A stretch of DNA of 45,000 nucleotides, from the NCBI GenBank assembly GCA_012295275.1, contig CM022679.1:21034110-21079109 (forward strand), written 5' to 3'. Each line of letters opens with the position of its first letter. Position 1 is the first letter of the stretch. Position numbers and translations under genes: made by a program. Of this stretch, positions 12,792 through 23,960 are shown piece by piece. The notes under the pieces were generated by a model, which was given only the letters and a program-made list of their open reading frames with translations, did not search any database and had not been told where the DNA came from. This DNA is from Chrysomallon squamiferum (Eukaryota > Mollusca > Gastropoda > Neomphalida > Peltospiridae).

Positions 12792-13648
12792 CAGGCTTAT
12801 CATTGTCACTCTGAATTTGTAACAGGGATAGTAATAAGAATTAAAAATTAATACAAACTTCAGATATTTTTTAAATCAACAACAATATATGTGTGAATTT
12901 TTGGAATTTTAAATTTATCTACATCTAAATTTAAATCCAAAATAATTGGTATTCAAAAAGGTCAATATTTGTGTAGTTTGTATCAGCAAAAATTCATAGC
13001 AATAATTCAGTTTATTAATTTTAAATGTTTTGAATATTTTTATTTAATGTTTTAAATTGTAACAGTATCACAAAGTGGCTAACACCAAGGCAACTGGGTA
13101 ATGCTGTAAGAGTTATTGATGGGGCAATTAGTCCGATGATGATACTGAGGGATTGGTAGGCCCTAACAAGCCCAGTGACATCAATCAATTAAATAACCAG
13201 CAATATCTAAACATCATCCTTGTTTATAATTCTGTGTATGATATATTTCTCCTTAATTTACTTCTTTAAAACTGTTTAACTTCTGCAGTTTCTACTTTCT
13301 TCACTTCTTTAGTATTTTATAATAACATTTAAACTGATGTGTGTTTCAGTTTAAATGTTTAGGCTTTTATCAGAAGTGTCTAGAATGCACACTGAATGTA
13401 AGTTTGCAGAGTTACTTCCCCTGCCATCATACTAAAGCTCAGTTTTGACATTTTTTGCAAATGTTTTGCTGTGATTGATGGCTGCACCTGAAAGACATTA
13501 ATAAACATAAGTCTGATGTTAAATATTAGCAGCTCTAACAGTATGGATCAAGTGAATGTTTCAAGGTTGTGTTAGAATGACCCTTATAGGTAAAATGTTT
13601 TAAATAGTTTCTGGGGTCTGTAAATTAACATTCTAAATAATAATAATA

Positions 13649-13679
<31 letters not shown>

Positions 13680-14512
13680 ACTGTGGTTTTAATAAATACA
13701 TTAAAAAGATATTCTTACTTATCCTGGGGTGACACATCAAGATCACAGAATTTCCAGATGACAGCATCAGTGTGGTTAGCATCATCTTTGGCTGATTCTA
13801 GAAGTTCAATGTACTTGCCAAGTTCATCTCTTGCAGCCTATAAAAAAAAAACAATAAAATATTTGTGTCCTACTGTTTTATTTTTATTTATTTATTTATT
13901 ATTAAAAGATTGGTTACTCAGAAAATGCTGACATTAAATTTTAAAATAAACTCAACTTTAGTGATGATAAAAAATGAAATCTTTGCATTTTAAATTGAAA
14001 GGGACAAAACTATTTGAGTATTTTGGAATATGTTCAAGTAATTCTTTTAAACTGTTCTGTGTACTAAATTTTGCAAATAGCAGATTACTGGATCTAGTTT
14101 TAGAAGTGCTGAGGTTAGAAATAAGTGACTAACTGCATTAAGTTTTGTACAAACCAGTTGCTTCATAACAATGAAAAGCCATTCCTTCATGCGACTGGGA
14201 AATTCTTCAAATTCATATTTGGGGCATTCAGTCAGTTCTGAAAGTAAAAATTAACAGTGTCTCTTCTAGTTCTTGTCATATTATATTATTTACACAAACA
14301 GTAAATATATGTACATAGATTAACAGAATATAAATACAGGTGTATGTAAATGAATAAGCATGCATATATGTGTTTGTACATATATACATACATATGCACA
14401 CAGATACATAAATGTACATACATACATATTTTCTATGGAATAATAAGAAATAAAAATACATTTTTTATATCATCATCATCTTCTTATTATTACTATTATT
14501 ACTATTATTATG

Positions 14513-14545
<33 letters not shown>

Positions 14546-14666
14546 TTATTACTACTACTACAACAACTACTACTATTACTACTACTACAACTATTATCAT
14601 CATCATTGGCATCATCATCATCATCATCATTATCATCATCATTATCATTATTATTATTATTATTAC

Positions 14667-14709
<43 letters not shown>

Positions 14710-15987
14710 ACTCACCTTTACATGGGCCATAGTAATCCAGCTGAATCTTGCCTCCACCTGGCTGTTTCCCAGAGCAACTTGACAGGTGTTTTTTGCACCT
14801 GCAGTGATCGCGATCCAGGTGACATTCACTTTCGTAAGTTACGTTCTTCTTGCTGCATACCTGAAACACGAAAAACTTCACATATAAAAATATATAGTTA
14901 GTATTACTTCACCATTATTAAATAAACAGTTAATATCTTTTCACTGTTATTCAGTAAGCAATACTATTTCACTGTTATTCAGTAAACAGTACTATTTCAC
15001 TGTTATTCAGTAAACAATACTATTTCACTGTTATTCAGTAAAAAATACTATTTCACGGTTATTCAGTAAACAGTATCATTCAATGTTATTCATTAAACAA
15101 TATCATTTCAGTGTTATTCAGTAAACAATGTCATTTGATGTCATCAGTAAACAATATCATTTGATGTCATCAGTAAACAATATCATTTCACAATTATTCA
15201 ATAAACAATATCATTTCACAATTATTCAATAAACCTTATAATTTCACTGCTATTCAGTAAGAAATTAATATCATTATTTTAAACAATCTATTCATACAGA
15301 ATACATGGAGACTGATAAAAACCTCTTTATAAACATTTAGTTCTCTTTAACATTTTAGCTAGTAATATTTTAAAATCTTTACAGACTATTACTAGACAAT
15401 GAAAATTACAAATTTTATCAGAATTTTTATTAGAAGAACAACAACCACCGATATTTTTAATAATTTTATCCACTAATATTTACTAACACTTTAGAGTAAC
15501 TACAATTTTTTTTTTGTTGTGTTGTTCAACATCATATTTTTTGAACAATATAATAAAGAAACATTTATCAAGTAATTTCTTCTAGTTTTGTTTATCAACA
15601 CATGTTAAGTAAATGTATCCAGTAATATTTATCAACATATGCTGAGTAAATTCATCCAATGACATTTGCTAGCACATTTTCAGAACAAGTTGACAATGTT
15701 ACCCAGTATCGTTTATCGAACTCCGGGAGACATGAGGACACACAGACACACACTGCGTTACGATTCTCATCCACAGTGCACTGTTCACCTCTGTAACATT
15801 TCTTCCTTTTACACGGATCTGAAAAACATCAAACACAGCATGTTAACAATTACATAGTAAGATGTGACAGTTCCGATATTTCTTCAGTTTATTATTAATA
15901 CACACCTAAACACACACATAAACACACAAACACCCATCTACATACATACATATATACATACATACATACATACATACATACATACAT

Positions 15988-16018
<31 letters not shown>

Positions 16019-16349
16019 TACACATACTGATATTTATATATAAAGGTATATGTATATGTATATGTATATATATATATATTAGTGATTTTGTAAAGATTTT
16101 GTGATATTTTTACCCAAATATTATCAGTTATTTTTTATAATCAATGGCAAATGTTCATATCACATTTATTGCAGGAGTGGTGTTTGAAAACCAGATATTA
16201 CCAGCTACAACAGGTTTTGCCTCAATGTTAGGATATTCTTCTTCTTCTGTACCATCACCTTCATCATCAAACTGAAACAAGTAACACAAAATATAATTAC
16301 TAAAATTAAAATATTAGTTACCCACATATTCTTTGTTCTTCATTCAAAA

Positions 16350-16414
<65 letters not shown>

Positions 16415-16985
16415 CATTTGTGGGTGTTTGTATATGTGTGTCGTGATTGTGTATGTATGTATAGATATATAAATGTGCATGTGGTTGTGTGTTATGTGTA
16501 AGTAAAAAAAATTCATAGGTGTTTGAAAGTTAAAGATTCCTCTTCCTATATCTGTTCTTCCTATAAAAGTCAGATCTAAGGAAATGTTTATTTTATCTTT
16601 GTTACAAGTAATCCCTCATTTCTCAGGATCAGCATCAAAGAAGGAGGAAAACATTTTTATCAAAAGATTCTTTATCTACTGTTACAGGTGCCAAATTTAT
16701 CATTAATTATCTATTAGATAATGAAAAAAACTTCAGCTATTATACGATAGGTTAGAAGTTAGCAGTAAAGCATCTTTTAAGCACACCTTCTCATACATGG
16801 GGGAAAGTATATATCATGCCATTTGATAAACTAATCACAGAGAACTGTTTTTTCATTCTGAATATAGTGTTAGTAAATGACTAGATGATTAGATGATTTA
16901 ATGATTAGATGATTTTACTTACATTAGCTGCCACTGTGAGGATGATGAGACAGGACAGCATCAGACATAGACACCACTTCTTCAT
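12021..16985 (-). CDS. SPARC: SPARC / osteonectin, secreted matricellular calcium- and collagen-binding protein (spliced, 8 coding exons, 266 aa)
   Basis: Coding exons in transcript order are 16923-16985, 16202-16271, 15703-15818, 14716-14860, 14155-14237, 13719-13837, 12515-12663 and 12021-12076. They total 801 nt and are in phase with GT-AG introns. Domains are: signal peptide 1-21; short acidic domain about 22-45 ([11 protein letters not shown]); follistatin-like/Kazal module about 46-131 with paired cysteines C47-C130; extracellular calcium-binding (EC) module 132-266. The EC module has EF-hand 1 (variant 13-residue loop D193-E205, with the family proline P196) and canonical EF-hand 2 (loop D228-E239, [12 protein letters not shown]) clamped by C227 and C243. 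Putative N-glycosylation sites are N89 (NVT), equivalent in place to the known SPARC Kazal glycan, and N180 (NHT). The C-terminal GKVKDKC resembles the nematode SPARC end. It acts in basement membrane and matrix. Vertebrate forms are about 300 aa; the shorter acidic domain explains the difference. Confidence 0.96.
12080..12165. repeat. (AAT)n and A-rich tract in SPARC intron 7
   Basis: About 12 AAT units begin directly at the acceptor of SPARC exon 8, so the polypyrimidine side of this 3' splice site is a TTA repeat on the coding strand. Confidence 0.9.
12515..12663 (-). CDS. SPARC: SPARC coding exon 7 (EF-hand 2)
   Basis: Completes K199 and codes for residues 200-248 plus one base of G249. 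It contains [13 protein letters not shown], then EF-hand loop D228-E239 and WGNCLGLDR. The frame reads on to a stop at 12480 inside the intron. The true end is the donor AGAG|GTTTGT at 12514-12513, because the next exon restores the conserved C-terminal cysteine. Confidence 0.93.
12723..12792. repeat. (TA)n then (CA)n microsatellite in SPARC intron 6
   Basis: TA repeat at about 12725-12741, then CA units to 12791. Confidence 0.95.
13648..13676. repeat. (AT)n microsatellite in SPARC intron 6
   Basis: About 14 AT units. Confidence 0.9.
13719..13837 (-). CDS. SPARC: SPARC coding exon 6 (EF-hand 1)
   Basis: Residues 160-198 plus two bases of K199. It ends [14 protein letters not shown], the family signature entering EF-hand 1. 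Acceptor TTATAG; donor ATAA|GTAAGA. Confidence 0.94.
14155..14237 (-). CDS. SPARC: SPARC coding exon 5 (start of EC domain)
   Basis: Residues 132-159, [20 protein letters not shown] followed by LFIVMKQL. This matches the first EC helix of the family (E/D-FP-RM-DWL). Donor CTG|GTTTGT. Confidence 0.93.
14467..14709. repeat. Compound trinucleotide repeat (ATT/ACT/ATC) in SPARC intron 4
   Basis: Long mixed runs of ATT, ACT and ATC triplets. They lie against the donor of SPARC exon 4 (14715), so the intron begins with this repeat. The long open frames on both strands here are repeat artefacts. Confidence 0.92.
14716..14860 (-). CDS. SPARC: SPARC coding exon 4 (Kazal-like part)
   Basis: Residues 84-131 plus one base of E132. 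Kazal pattern [15 protein letters not shown], with N89 in NVT, a cysteine-rich HCRCKK stretch and a closing LDYYGPCK. Acceptor TTTCAG; donor AAAG|GTGAGT. Confidence 0.95.
14929..15280. repeat. Minisatellite, about 28-bp unit, in SPARC intron 3
   Basis: About 11-12 copies of a unit built from TTTCACTGTTATTCAGTAAA plus about 8 bp (such as CARTACTA). Copies at the left are near identical and those at the right drift to TTTGATGTCATCAGTAAACA, showing directional decay. Confidence 0.85.
15703..15818 (-). CDS. SPARC: SPARC coding exon 3 (follistatin EGF-like part)
   Basis: Residues D45-W83 with cysteines at 47, 52, 58, 68, 70 and 74 (spaced as in PCxxxxC...C...CVC...C). The donor TGG|GTAACA is less typical but is the one that keeps phase with exon 4. 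Confidence 0.92.
15900..16080. repeat. (ACAT)n, (CA)n and (TA)n compound microsatellite in SPARC intron 2
   Basis: ACAT units at about 15945-16006, then short CA and TATG/TA runs. Confidence 0.92.
16202..16271 (-). CDS. SPARC: SPARC coding exon 2 (acidic domain)
   Basis: Residues 22-44 plus one base of D45. Acidic run [11 protein letters not shown], the low-affinity calcium-binding domain of SPARC, much shorter than in vertebrates. Acceptor TTTCAG; donor CTG|GTAATA. Confidence 0.92.
16351..16402. repeat. (AT)n microsatellite in SPARC intron 1 of the coding region
   Basis: About 25 AT units followed by TGTATG-rich sequence to about 16500. Confidence 0.92.
16923..16985 (-). CDS. SPARC: SPARC coding exon 1 (signal peptide)
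   Basis: Codes for [20 protein letters not shown] plus N21: a basic start, a hydrophobic core and small residues at the likely cleavage site. The exon itself begins at 16991 after a TTCAG acceptor, so at least one non-coding leader exon must lie upstream. Donor AAT|GTAAGT, phase 0. Confidence 0.93.
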
Positions 16986-17079
16986 GATCAGCTGAATATA
17001 AATAACAAACATTAGTTTTGAAAATATAGTGGCAACACCTTATTATCTGTTTTATATATTCTTAAAAACACTCAGATTC

Positions 17080-17400
17080 ACATATACATACAAATACATA
17101 AATACATACATACATACATACATACATACGTACATATGTAGCTAAGTGCAAATACACACATAAACAGTACAATAATGCCATACAATACAATACAGTAGAT
17201 TAAATACAAACACCTACATTAACACCTGTTCTCTAAGTGATGTCACTCTGTATTAATGCAAAACAAACAAATAATTGCATACATGTACTCAAAGAAATAG
17301 GAACTTGCAGACACACACTCTACACACAGAAATACACAACTTGCAGACACACACACACATATACACACACATACACACACACATACACACACACTTCAGT
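17080..17400. repeat. (ACAT)n and (CA)n microsatellites upstream of SPARC coding exon 1
   Basis: ACAT run at about 17095-17135 and CA-rich run at about 17343-17396. Confidence 0.88.
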
Positions 17401-17429
17401 TTTTATTCTCTAAATTAAAAAAAAAATCT

Positions 17430-17645
17430 TTTTATGCAAAGTTCACCAAGGAACCAGGTTATCCTGATTCCACGGAGTCTGTGTAATATCTCTGTAATTA
17501 CACAGCCGTTTGTTTATCTCTGCATGTCTAAAAGTGAAACACTGCAGCAACTCAACCTGAAGGTCAGCACCACAGAAAGGTTCCAAAGACTTAGTAACAA
17601 TCCTGTCACCAAGGTAACTGGGGCATTAGTCACAGAAGCATAAAT
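17430..17645. other. Complex-sequence island in SPARC intron 1, candidate enhancer
   Basis: About 215 bp of balanced composition between microsatellites, open in one plus-strand frame for 69 codons. That reading has no recognisable motif, so I treat it as non-coding. It contains the X-box at 17605. Confidence 0.35.
17605..17618. promoter_or_regulatory. RFX-type X-box in SPARC intron 1
   Basis: GTCACC-AA-GGTAAC is a full match to the palindromic X-box consensus GTNRCC(0-3)RGYAAC. It lies inside a more complex, less AT-rich block (17430-17645) in an otherwise low-complexity intron. Regulatory function is inferred. Confidence 0.45.
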
Positions 17646-17931
17646 TAGTAACACAGAAAGCATTTCCTGTTAACAAACTTGCCAAGATTTCGTTTTTAAA
17701 AGTTTTCTAAATTTGGATGGTATTAATTAAAAGAAACCTGAGAAGGGGTGACAGATAGATAACATGCCTGTGGAAAACATGTTTAGATATGAGGGAAAAG
17801 AAAAAAAAGTTTTATAAATAAAGAAGAAGTAAGAAAACATAGATTATGAGTATTTATCAATGGCTAATTGTTGATGTTGTTGAGCTAAAGGGATTCACCT
17901 GACAGCTAGTTATCAGAGTGGGAACATAAAT

Positions 17932-18115
17932 TCATCTCATCATCATCTTCTTCATCACCAGCATCATCATTAATATCACCATTATTGTCATTATTATCAT
18001 CATTATCATCATCACTACCTCTATCATATTTATCATCATCATCATTATTATTATTACTGTTATTTATGTTGTTTTTGTTTTTATTATTATTATTATTGTT
18101 ATTATTATTATTTTA
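17932..18115. repeat. ATC/ATT trinucleotide-rich tract in the SPARC leader intron
   Basis: CATCAT and TATTAT runs with interruptions. No coding signal. Confidence 0.88.
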
Positions 18116-18683
18116 CGTATCTACCAGCAAAACTTCAACATACAGTATCAATATATATATCATCCTGATGTTTTACAATGTAAATAAAAACTAAGATAAC
18201 AAAGGTTTACTGTAAATATTTTAACACTTATTTTGTATGACACTGGACTGTATCATATTGAACTATGCTCCACTGTATAATTTATATTGTGTATCAAAGT
18301 ATTGTATTGTATTACACTCTATTGTCTTATATTTTACTGAAATGTACTAAACTGCACTGTGTCGTCACATAATATTATTATCAACATCAGCTGTTTTACT
18401 GTGACATCAAAAGTGTTTAGTTCAAGACTTGAACATTATGAAAATATTTGCTTTACTGAAGTATGTTGTATTTCCAGTTTGTCAACATATTTACATCCTA
18501 CTTTCTAGGTTTTTTTCTTCTTCTTTTATTTTCATTGATATCAATAAATAGGAAGACTGGGCCAGATATTTCTGTTTAAAGTATTTATTCATAACAGTAA
18601 GATTTTTCCCAACATATTAATTTTTTTATGCAGTTATTTCAACATGTACAAAACATTTAAAAGCTTGTTAATTGATTATGAAA

Positions 18684-18980
18684 TAGTATTTATTTATTTA
18701 TTTATTTTTGTTTTATTATTATTTTTTTATTTATTTTATATTATCAATTATAAACATTTTTGTTGTTTGTATTTTGTTCTTAAATTATATTATTAATATT
18801 GTTTTGTGTTTTTGTTATTTATTATTACTGCTGTTTTTGTTGTTGTTGTTGTCCTTGTACATCACCATCACAATTATCATTACCTTCATTATTGTTATTG
18901 TCATTATCTATTTGTCTGTATGTTTATTTATTTTTTTATTTATTTTTTTATTTTTATTTTTTATTTTTTTTTTAATATAA
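18684..18980. repeat. T-rich low-complexity tract (TTTA, TTTTA units)
   Basis: Repeated TTTA and GTTGTTGTT runs. Hydrophobic open frames here are compositional. Confidence 0.85.
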
Positions 18981-19254
18981 ATTGTTCTTGATATACACGA
19001 AAATATTTGTATTCAAAATAAACATATTCAAAATACACCATATCTAGGGCATTGTTCTAAATATATTCTTCATCATGACTGTGAACATATGGACCCACAC
19101 AAAGGTATTTCTAAACTTCGTGTGTGTTTTCAATCTAAATGTGCAATGTTATTCCTGTGCTGAGAGGAAATGAACCGTTCATGCACAAATTCCTAACAAG
19201 CAAAGTTCTTTACACTGTAAGAAAAGCAGGCTAGAAAGGACAGATTGATTAACT

Positions 19255-19545
19255 GACTGATAGCAGGATAGATAATTGGATGGATGGATGGATGGATAGA
19301 TAAAGCGAGGAAAAAAAGAAACATAAGTATGAACAAAATGAGTTAATGAAGGGAAGCCCGTAATGGATGGAAGGATGAAGAAAGGAGAACAGATGGATTG
19401 AAAGACAAAAGAAGGAAGGAAAGAAGCAATGATTGGGAGAATAAAGGAAGGAAAGAAAGATAACAGAAAGGATGGTTGGATGTATACAGATGAATGACAG
19501 ATTGATAATATGGCAATGAAGAAAGAAGTCAGAAAACAAAAAACA
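19255..19545. repeat. Purine-rich (GGAT/GAAA/GGAAG) tract
   Basis: About 290 bp strongly purine-biased on the plus strand, with GGAT tetranucleotides at 19276-19300. Confidence 0.85.
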
Positions 19546-19564
19546 GTATTTATGTTTATGTGTA

Positions 19565-19714
19565 AGTATGTATGTATGTATGCATGTATGTATGTATGTA
19601 TGTATGTATCTATGTATGTATGTATCTATGTATGTATGTATGTATATATCTATCTATGTATGTATGTATGTATATATCTATGTATGTATGTATATATATA
19701 TGTATCTATGTATG

Positions 19715-19745
<31 letters not shown>

Positions 19746-19760
19746 CTAAGTCTGTATGTA
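19565..19760. repeat. (GTAT)n microsatellite
   Basis: About 195 bp of TATG units with occasional TATC and TATA variants. All three plus frames stay open, which is an artefact. Confidence 0.95.
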
Positions 19761-20103
19761 TACATTTAAATTGTATAAAGATGAGACAGATAATATTATA
19801 ACACAATGATGATAAAAGTTATTAAATATTATCAAATATAAAAATATAAACATATACATTAAGGAATATTATAAAATAAGAAATACACACATTAATGAAT
19901 AAATAAAGAAATTTAGTAATTAAAGTCTATCACAGAAGAAACAATTAGAAAAATCCAATACAGTAAGTTCACAATTTCAAAACAAAACAAAAAACAACTG
20001 CAATGAGTTCTGAAACTATTACTTCAAACTTAAACCTTTTACTGATATTCAGAAAACTTTACAAATCATCAATAACAAAATTACAACAAATGTATTAGAA
20101 AAA

Positions 20104-20106
20104 AAT

Positions 20107-20137
<31 letters not shown>

Positions 20138-20152
20138 AAACAAACAAACAAA
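20104..20152. repeat. (AAAT)n/(AAAC)n microsatellite
   Basis: AAAT units, then CAAA units, directly beside the proposed SPARC leader donor at 20162. Confidence 0.9.
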
Positions 20153-20159
20153 CACAACT

Positions 20160-20440
20160 TACCTAAAAGTTACCCCTACAAAAATATTTCACTGGCTAAA
20201 TGTATCACAAACAGACTGCGAATGTATCAACTTACCCGGACACAAAAGATAAACGCTGACTAAGGCAAATTTTCTTCTGATAAAATCAAGTTACGTAACA
20301 TAAATAAATTTTACCTTTTCTCTCAGTTTTCGCCGACTCCGGTTTGCGTGGAGCGATCTGTCGCGTCACACCACAACGTTCAACATTGCCGCTTCCACTG
20401 GCGGAACAGTCCATTTTCTGTCTGCGAGCAGAAGCAGTGA
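20160..20440 (-). promoter_or_regulatory. SPARC 5' leader exon(s) and promoter region
   Basis: The first coding exon starts with an acceptor, so a leader exon must exist upstream. Two strong minus-strand donors are present: AG|GTAAGTTG ending an exon at 20163 and CGG|GTAAGTTG ending an exon at 20236. Both lie downstream of a G+C- and CpG-richer block at about 20320-20430, which is the likely start region. Which donor is used and the exact start site cannot be read from sequence. Choosing either donor makes intron 1 about 3.2 kb. Confidence 0.5.
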
Positions 20441-20562
20441 AATACTTCATTAACTGAATGTGTCAGTGTTCTGTATACAACTTGCGTTAATTAGTTAAAT
20501 AATTACAATTTTATGTTAACTTCGATTTTGATGTTTTGTAATTATTGCATTGTACTATTAGT

Positions 20563-20712
20563 ACTACTACTACTAATAATAATAACAATTTTTCTTCTTC
20601 TTCTTCTTCTTCTTTTTCTTCTTTTATTAGTAGTAGTAGTAGTAGTAGCAGTTGTAGTAGTAGTAGTGGTAGTAGTGGTAGTAGTAGTATTAATGACAGC
20701 AGCAGTATTAGT
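20563..20712. repeat. (TTC)n and (AGT)n compound trinucleotide repeat
   Basis: TTC run at about 20590-20622, then AGT/AGC run to about 20710. Confidence 0.92.
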
Positions 20713-21206
20713 TGTGGTAATATGTTGCAGCGTTATAACAGCGCTGATTATCCATTATGCTTTTTAAAAGCAATCGATTCAGTCGTAATAATCTTTTGAA
20801 CCATAAACATCAAAGCAGATTTGTTGCATAAATATTTTATTACTGCACATACCTTATTCTTTAGTCATCTGTTTACTTAACATCAGCCAAAGGAAAGCTT
20901 ACACGAAATCCACGGTTTCAAAAAGAAATCTGTGTCGCTCGTCAGTGTAAAATGAACGTATGTATCTCCGAAACCCGTATTAAATAAATATCGCTTATTT
21001 AAATATTGATGTTATTCGTGTTCGCATTGCGTAGGAATCTAATTAAAATTTAAATGCAAGATCTGTAAAAGGTATAGGGCAGTTTGTTGTCGCCCTGTTG
21101 AGTGGTTAATGTATTCTATAACTGTGATCAGCTCTTATACTTGTAAACGTGTGAAAATGTGTATGAATTTTCAGTATTTCGGTTTTGTTGTCATTATTAT
21201 TGGGGC

Positions 21207-21207
<1 letters not shown>

Positions 21208-21280
<73 letters not shown>
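21208..21280. repeat. (GA)n microsatellite
   Basis: About 36 perfect GA units. Confidence 0.95.
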
Positions 21281-21282
<2 letters not shown>

Positions 21283-22136
21283 CTGTGAACTGTTTCAAAC
21301 TGATACGTACACACTGCTTCTTGCACTTCATTCACATATAAGCAGGATGATCAACTGCAGGCACATCAATCTTTAATGTCTGTGTGCTGTTTGAAAAGTG
21401 CCAGTCCTTTCAGACTGTCAGTGTTGATCTGACTTCACTTTTGTTACTGGGAGCGTGGACAGCAGTCGCAACATGATGCGGAGATTGAGGAAAAAGCATT
21501 GCAGCAGCTTTTGTAAGCACTGTTTGCTTTCTGTTTTCTGCCCTCCAGTTAAAACACAATGAGTTTGGAGTTCATTCCTTGTCATGCCTTGAACATCGTC
21601 TGGGAGATGAAATAAATTCTCAGTGTTTTACCATTTTTTTGCAACAAGCATGCTCCCATAACGACAAACTGTACGTTTCTGTAGTGAATTCAGAAAGAAT
21701 GGCACTGCAGTGCTCTGCCTATAGTCTTCTTCATATGTCTTGGCTGGTTGGTTCTGATGGAATTTTTTTTTGTTCAAACTGATATTTTTATCTCTTCTCC
21801 GATGCTTGTCGCCAAATCCACTGAGTCAGCAAACCAAGCTGTTAAGCTTTAAATTTTCCAGCCATGTTTGATTCCCCATAATAACCTTGCCCTCGAATAA
21901 TCCTGTTTTACTCGACAACAAAGAATCTTCGCCTGGAGATCCTTGCATGTGATTTCTACTAGTAGTACAGTACTAGCATTAGCAGCAATAGTAGTAGAAT
22001 TGTAGTTGTAGTAGAAATATAGTATTAGACGTAGTATTGTTGTTTTTGCTGTTGTTGTCGCAGTTATTACAAGTATTGTTATTGTAGTCGTCGTCAATTT
22101 CGTTAGTGACTCAATACACCTCTATCTGCACACCCA

Positions 22137-22181
<45 letters not shown>

Positions 22182-22220
22182 GCACACACACACAGAGACA
22201 CACATACACACAGACACACG
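22137..22220. repeat. (CA)n microsatellite
   Basis: Perfect CA units at 22138-22178, then interrupted CA. Confidence 0.93.
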
Positions 22221-22341
22221 TAATTACATCCGTATTTAAGTTCCTTTGTTCTGTACCTAAGGTGAACAGTCCCCCGGTAGCTCATTTTCAAGTCTGAGTT
22301 TCCCGTATTAGCCACCCTGAGGTGGGGGTGTCATCACTCAC

Positions 22342-22352
22342 CACGTGACTCA
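22342..22352. promoter_or_regulatory. Overlapping E-box and AP-1 site
   Basis: CACGTG (22342-22347) overlaps TGACTCA (22346-22352). Both are exact consensus sites. No gene is visible nearby, so function is unknown. Confidence 0.25.
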
Positions 22353-23266
22353 TTGTCGCTGCATTTTAGAATATTTGTTTATTTATAATTTATTATGAAG
22401 CAATATTTTAAAATTACTGGGTGAGGAATGATCCCTATCAAAATTTTGTTCAACGTATATGACACAGTGAAATGCTTATTTACTTATTTATTTATTTATA
22501 TATGTGTTATGTAATTTAATGTCTTGATTTTATTACTTCTGTTTATTAATTTTGTAATTTTAATTGATTTATTTTTCTATGAATATTTACAAACTTAAAA
22601 GTAACTGTAGTTTGTTTTCATATTAAATAACACATATCAAAAGCACTTTAAATCAAGAAAACTGAATGATTATTATTTAATTTATAACTCTTTAATAAAA
22701 GAATTTCTTAATACAGAAACTTAATTATTTAAATTATATTTTATATGAATATATTATTTAAATTATTTTTAAAATGATCATATTTCTTATTTAATTTCTC
22801 ATTTCTTTCTTCTTACTAAGGCTGTTAAACAAATTATCCTATGCTAAAATATTATTAAAATACACCTTGTTAAATTTACCAGTTTGAATTTAAAACACTT
22901 TTATTGTATAATACAATAATTTCTAAGTGAATTTCCTGTGCCGTACACATGATTAAATTTAAATGCGTCGACCTAAATAAAAAAAATACTAAAATAATTT
23001 GGACGCAGCTTTAGACGGTTCATCAAAGTAAAATAAATCGGAATATATAAAAAAAATAACAAATTTCATTTTAGAAACCTATATGCCATTTCGAAAAAAT
23101 AAAATTCTATTCTGAACCTTCCGACACAGTTGTGATTGAGGCAGAATCAGAGTTACAACTGAATCATTCTTCAACACTCATCATTTCACGAAACGCTCGG
23201 TGTTTCTTATTATTTTATAAATAAATAAATATAATAATATACACATTAGAGAAATATTAGATTTTC

Positions 23267-23333
<67 letters not shown>

Positions 23334-23355
23334 TAATAATAATATTAATATTAAT
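23267..23355. repeat. (AAT)n microsatellite
   Basis: More than 20 AAT units, ending in AATATT variants. Confidence 0.93.
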
Positions 23356-23399
23356 AATATAGCCATAACTGTTTCTGTTACTTAATATCTTAAACACTT

Positions 23400-23960
23400 T
23401 TTACTACTCTCTCTCTTACATATATCACCTGAAAAACGTTCACTTAATATAAAAACGCACGTTCAGCTACACATATGCCCACTCTTTCTGATATACACTG
23501 TCTTTCATACCCTCATGTTCTCTCATACCTGTTCTCTCGCCGCTGCACACGCACATACATCCACTCTCTTTCGCACAGATACACACAGGTATATACCCAA
23601 TCGCATACATATCCTCTCTCACTAGCACAAGTATACATGTACTTACTCTCTTACAAACCACCATATACACCCAGTCACTCTCACGCAAACTCTCTTTCAC
23701 ACCTGTTCTCTCTCCGATGCACACCCACATACATCCACTCTCGTTCGCACTCTCTGACATACATACATAACATACAATGCAACGTTTGTCTCTGACATAG
23801 CTTATATACTGTCTAATCCTTTCTCATACGCTTACATACCCATTTTCTCTTGAGTCTTACCAGATACATTCATTTTTTTCACTTTTACAAGCACATGTAC
23901 ATACAAACAGTTACTTCATTACATACACATATACAGTCACTCTATCTCATGCATACAATG
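23400..23960. other. CA/CT-rich simple-sequence region
   Basis: Pyrimidine-biased stretch with repeated CTCTC and CACACATACA pieces. Segments around 23525-23590 and 23700-23760 resemble each other (CTGTTCTCTC, then GCACAC, CACATACATCCACTCTC), suggesting an old duplication of about 180 bp. No gene. Confidence 0.6.

Noticed and set aside
14350-14901. Long open frames on both strands around 14.35-14.9 kb (poly-Tyr, poly-Ile, poly-Asn)
   Set aside because: They arise from the ATT/ACT/ATC trinucleotide repeat in a SPARC intron and merely run into exon 4 antisense.
19510-19801. Cys/Met/Tyr/Val-rich open frames in all plus frames
   Set aside because: They are readings of a (GTAT)n microsatellite.
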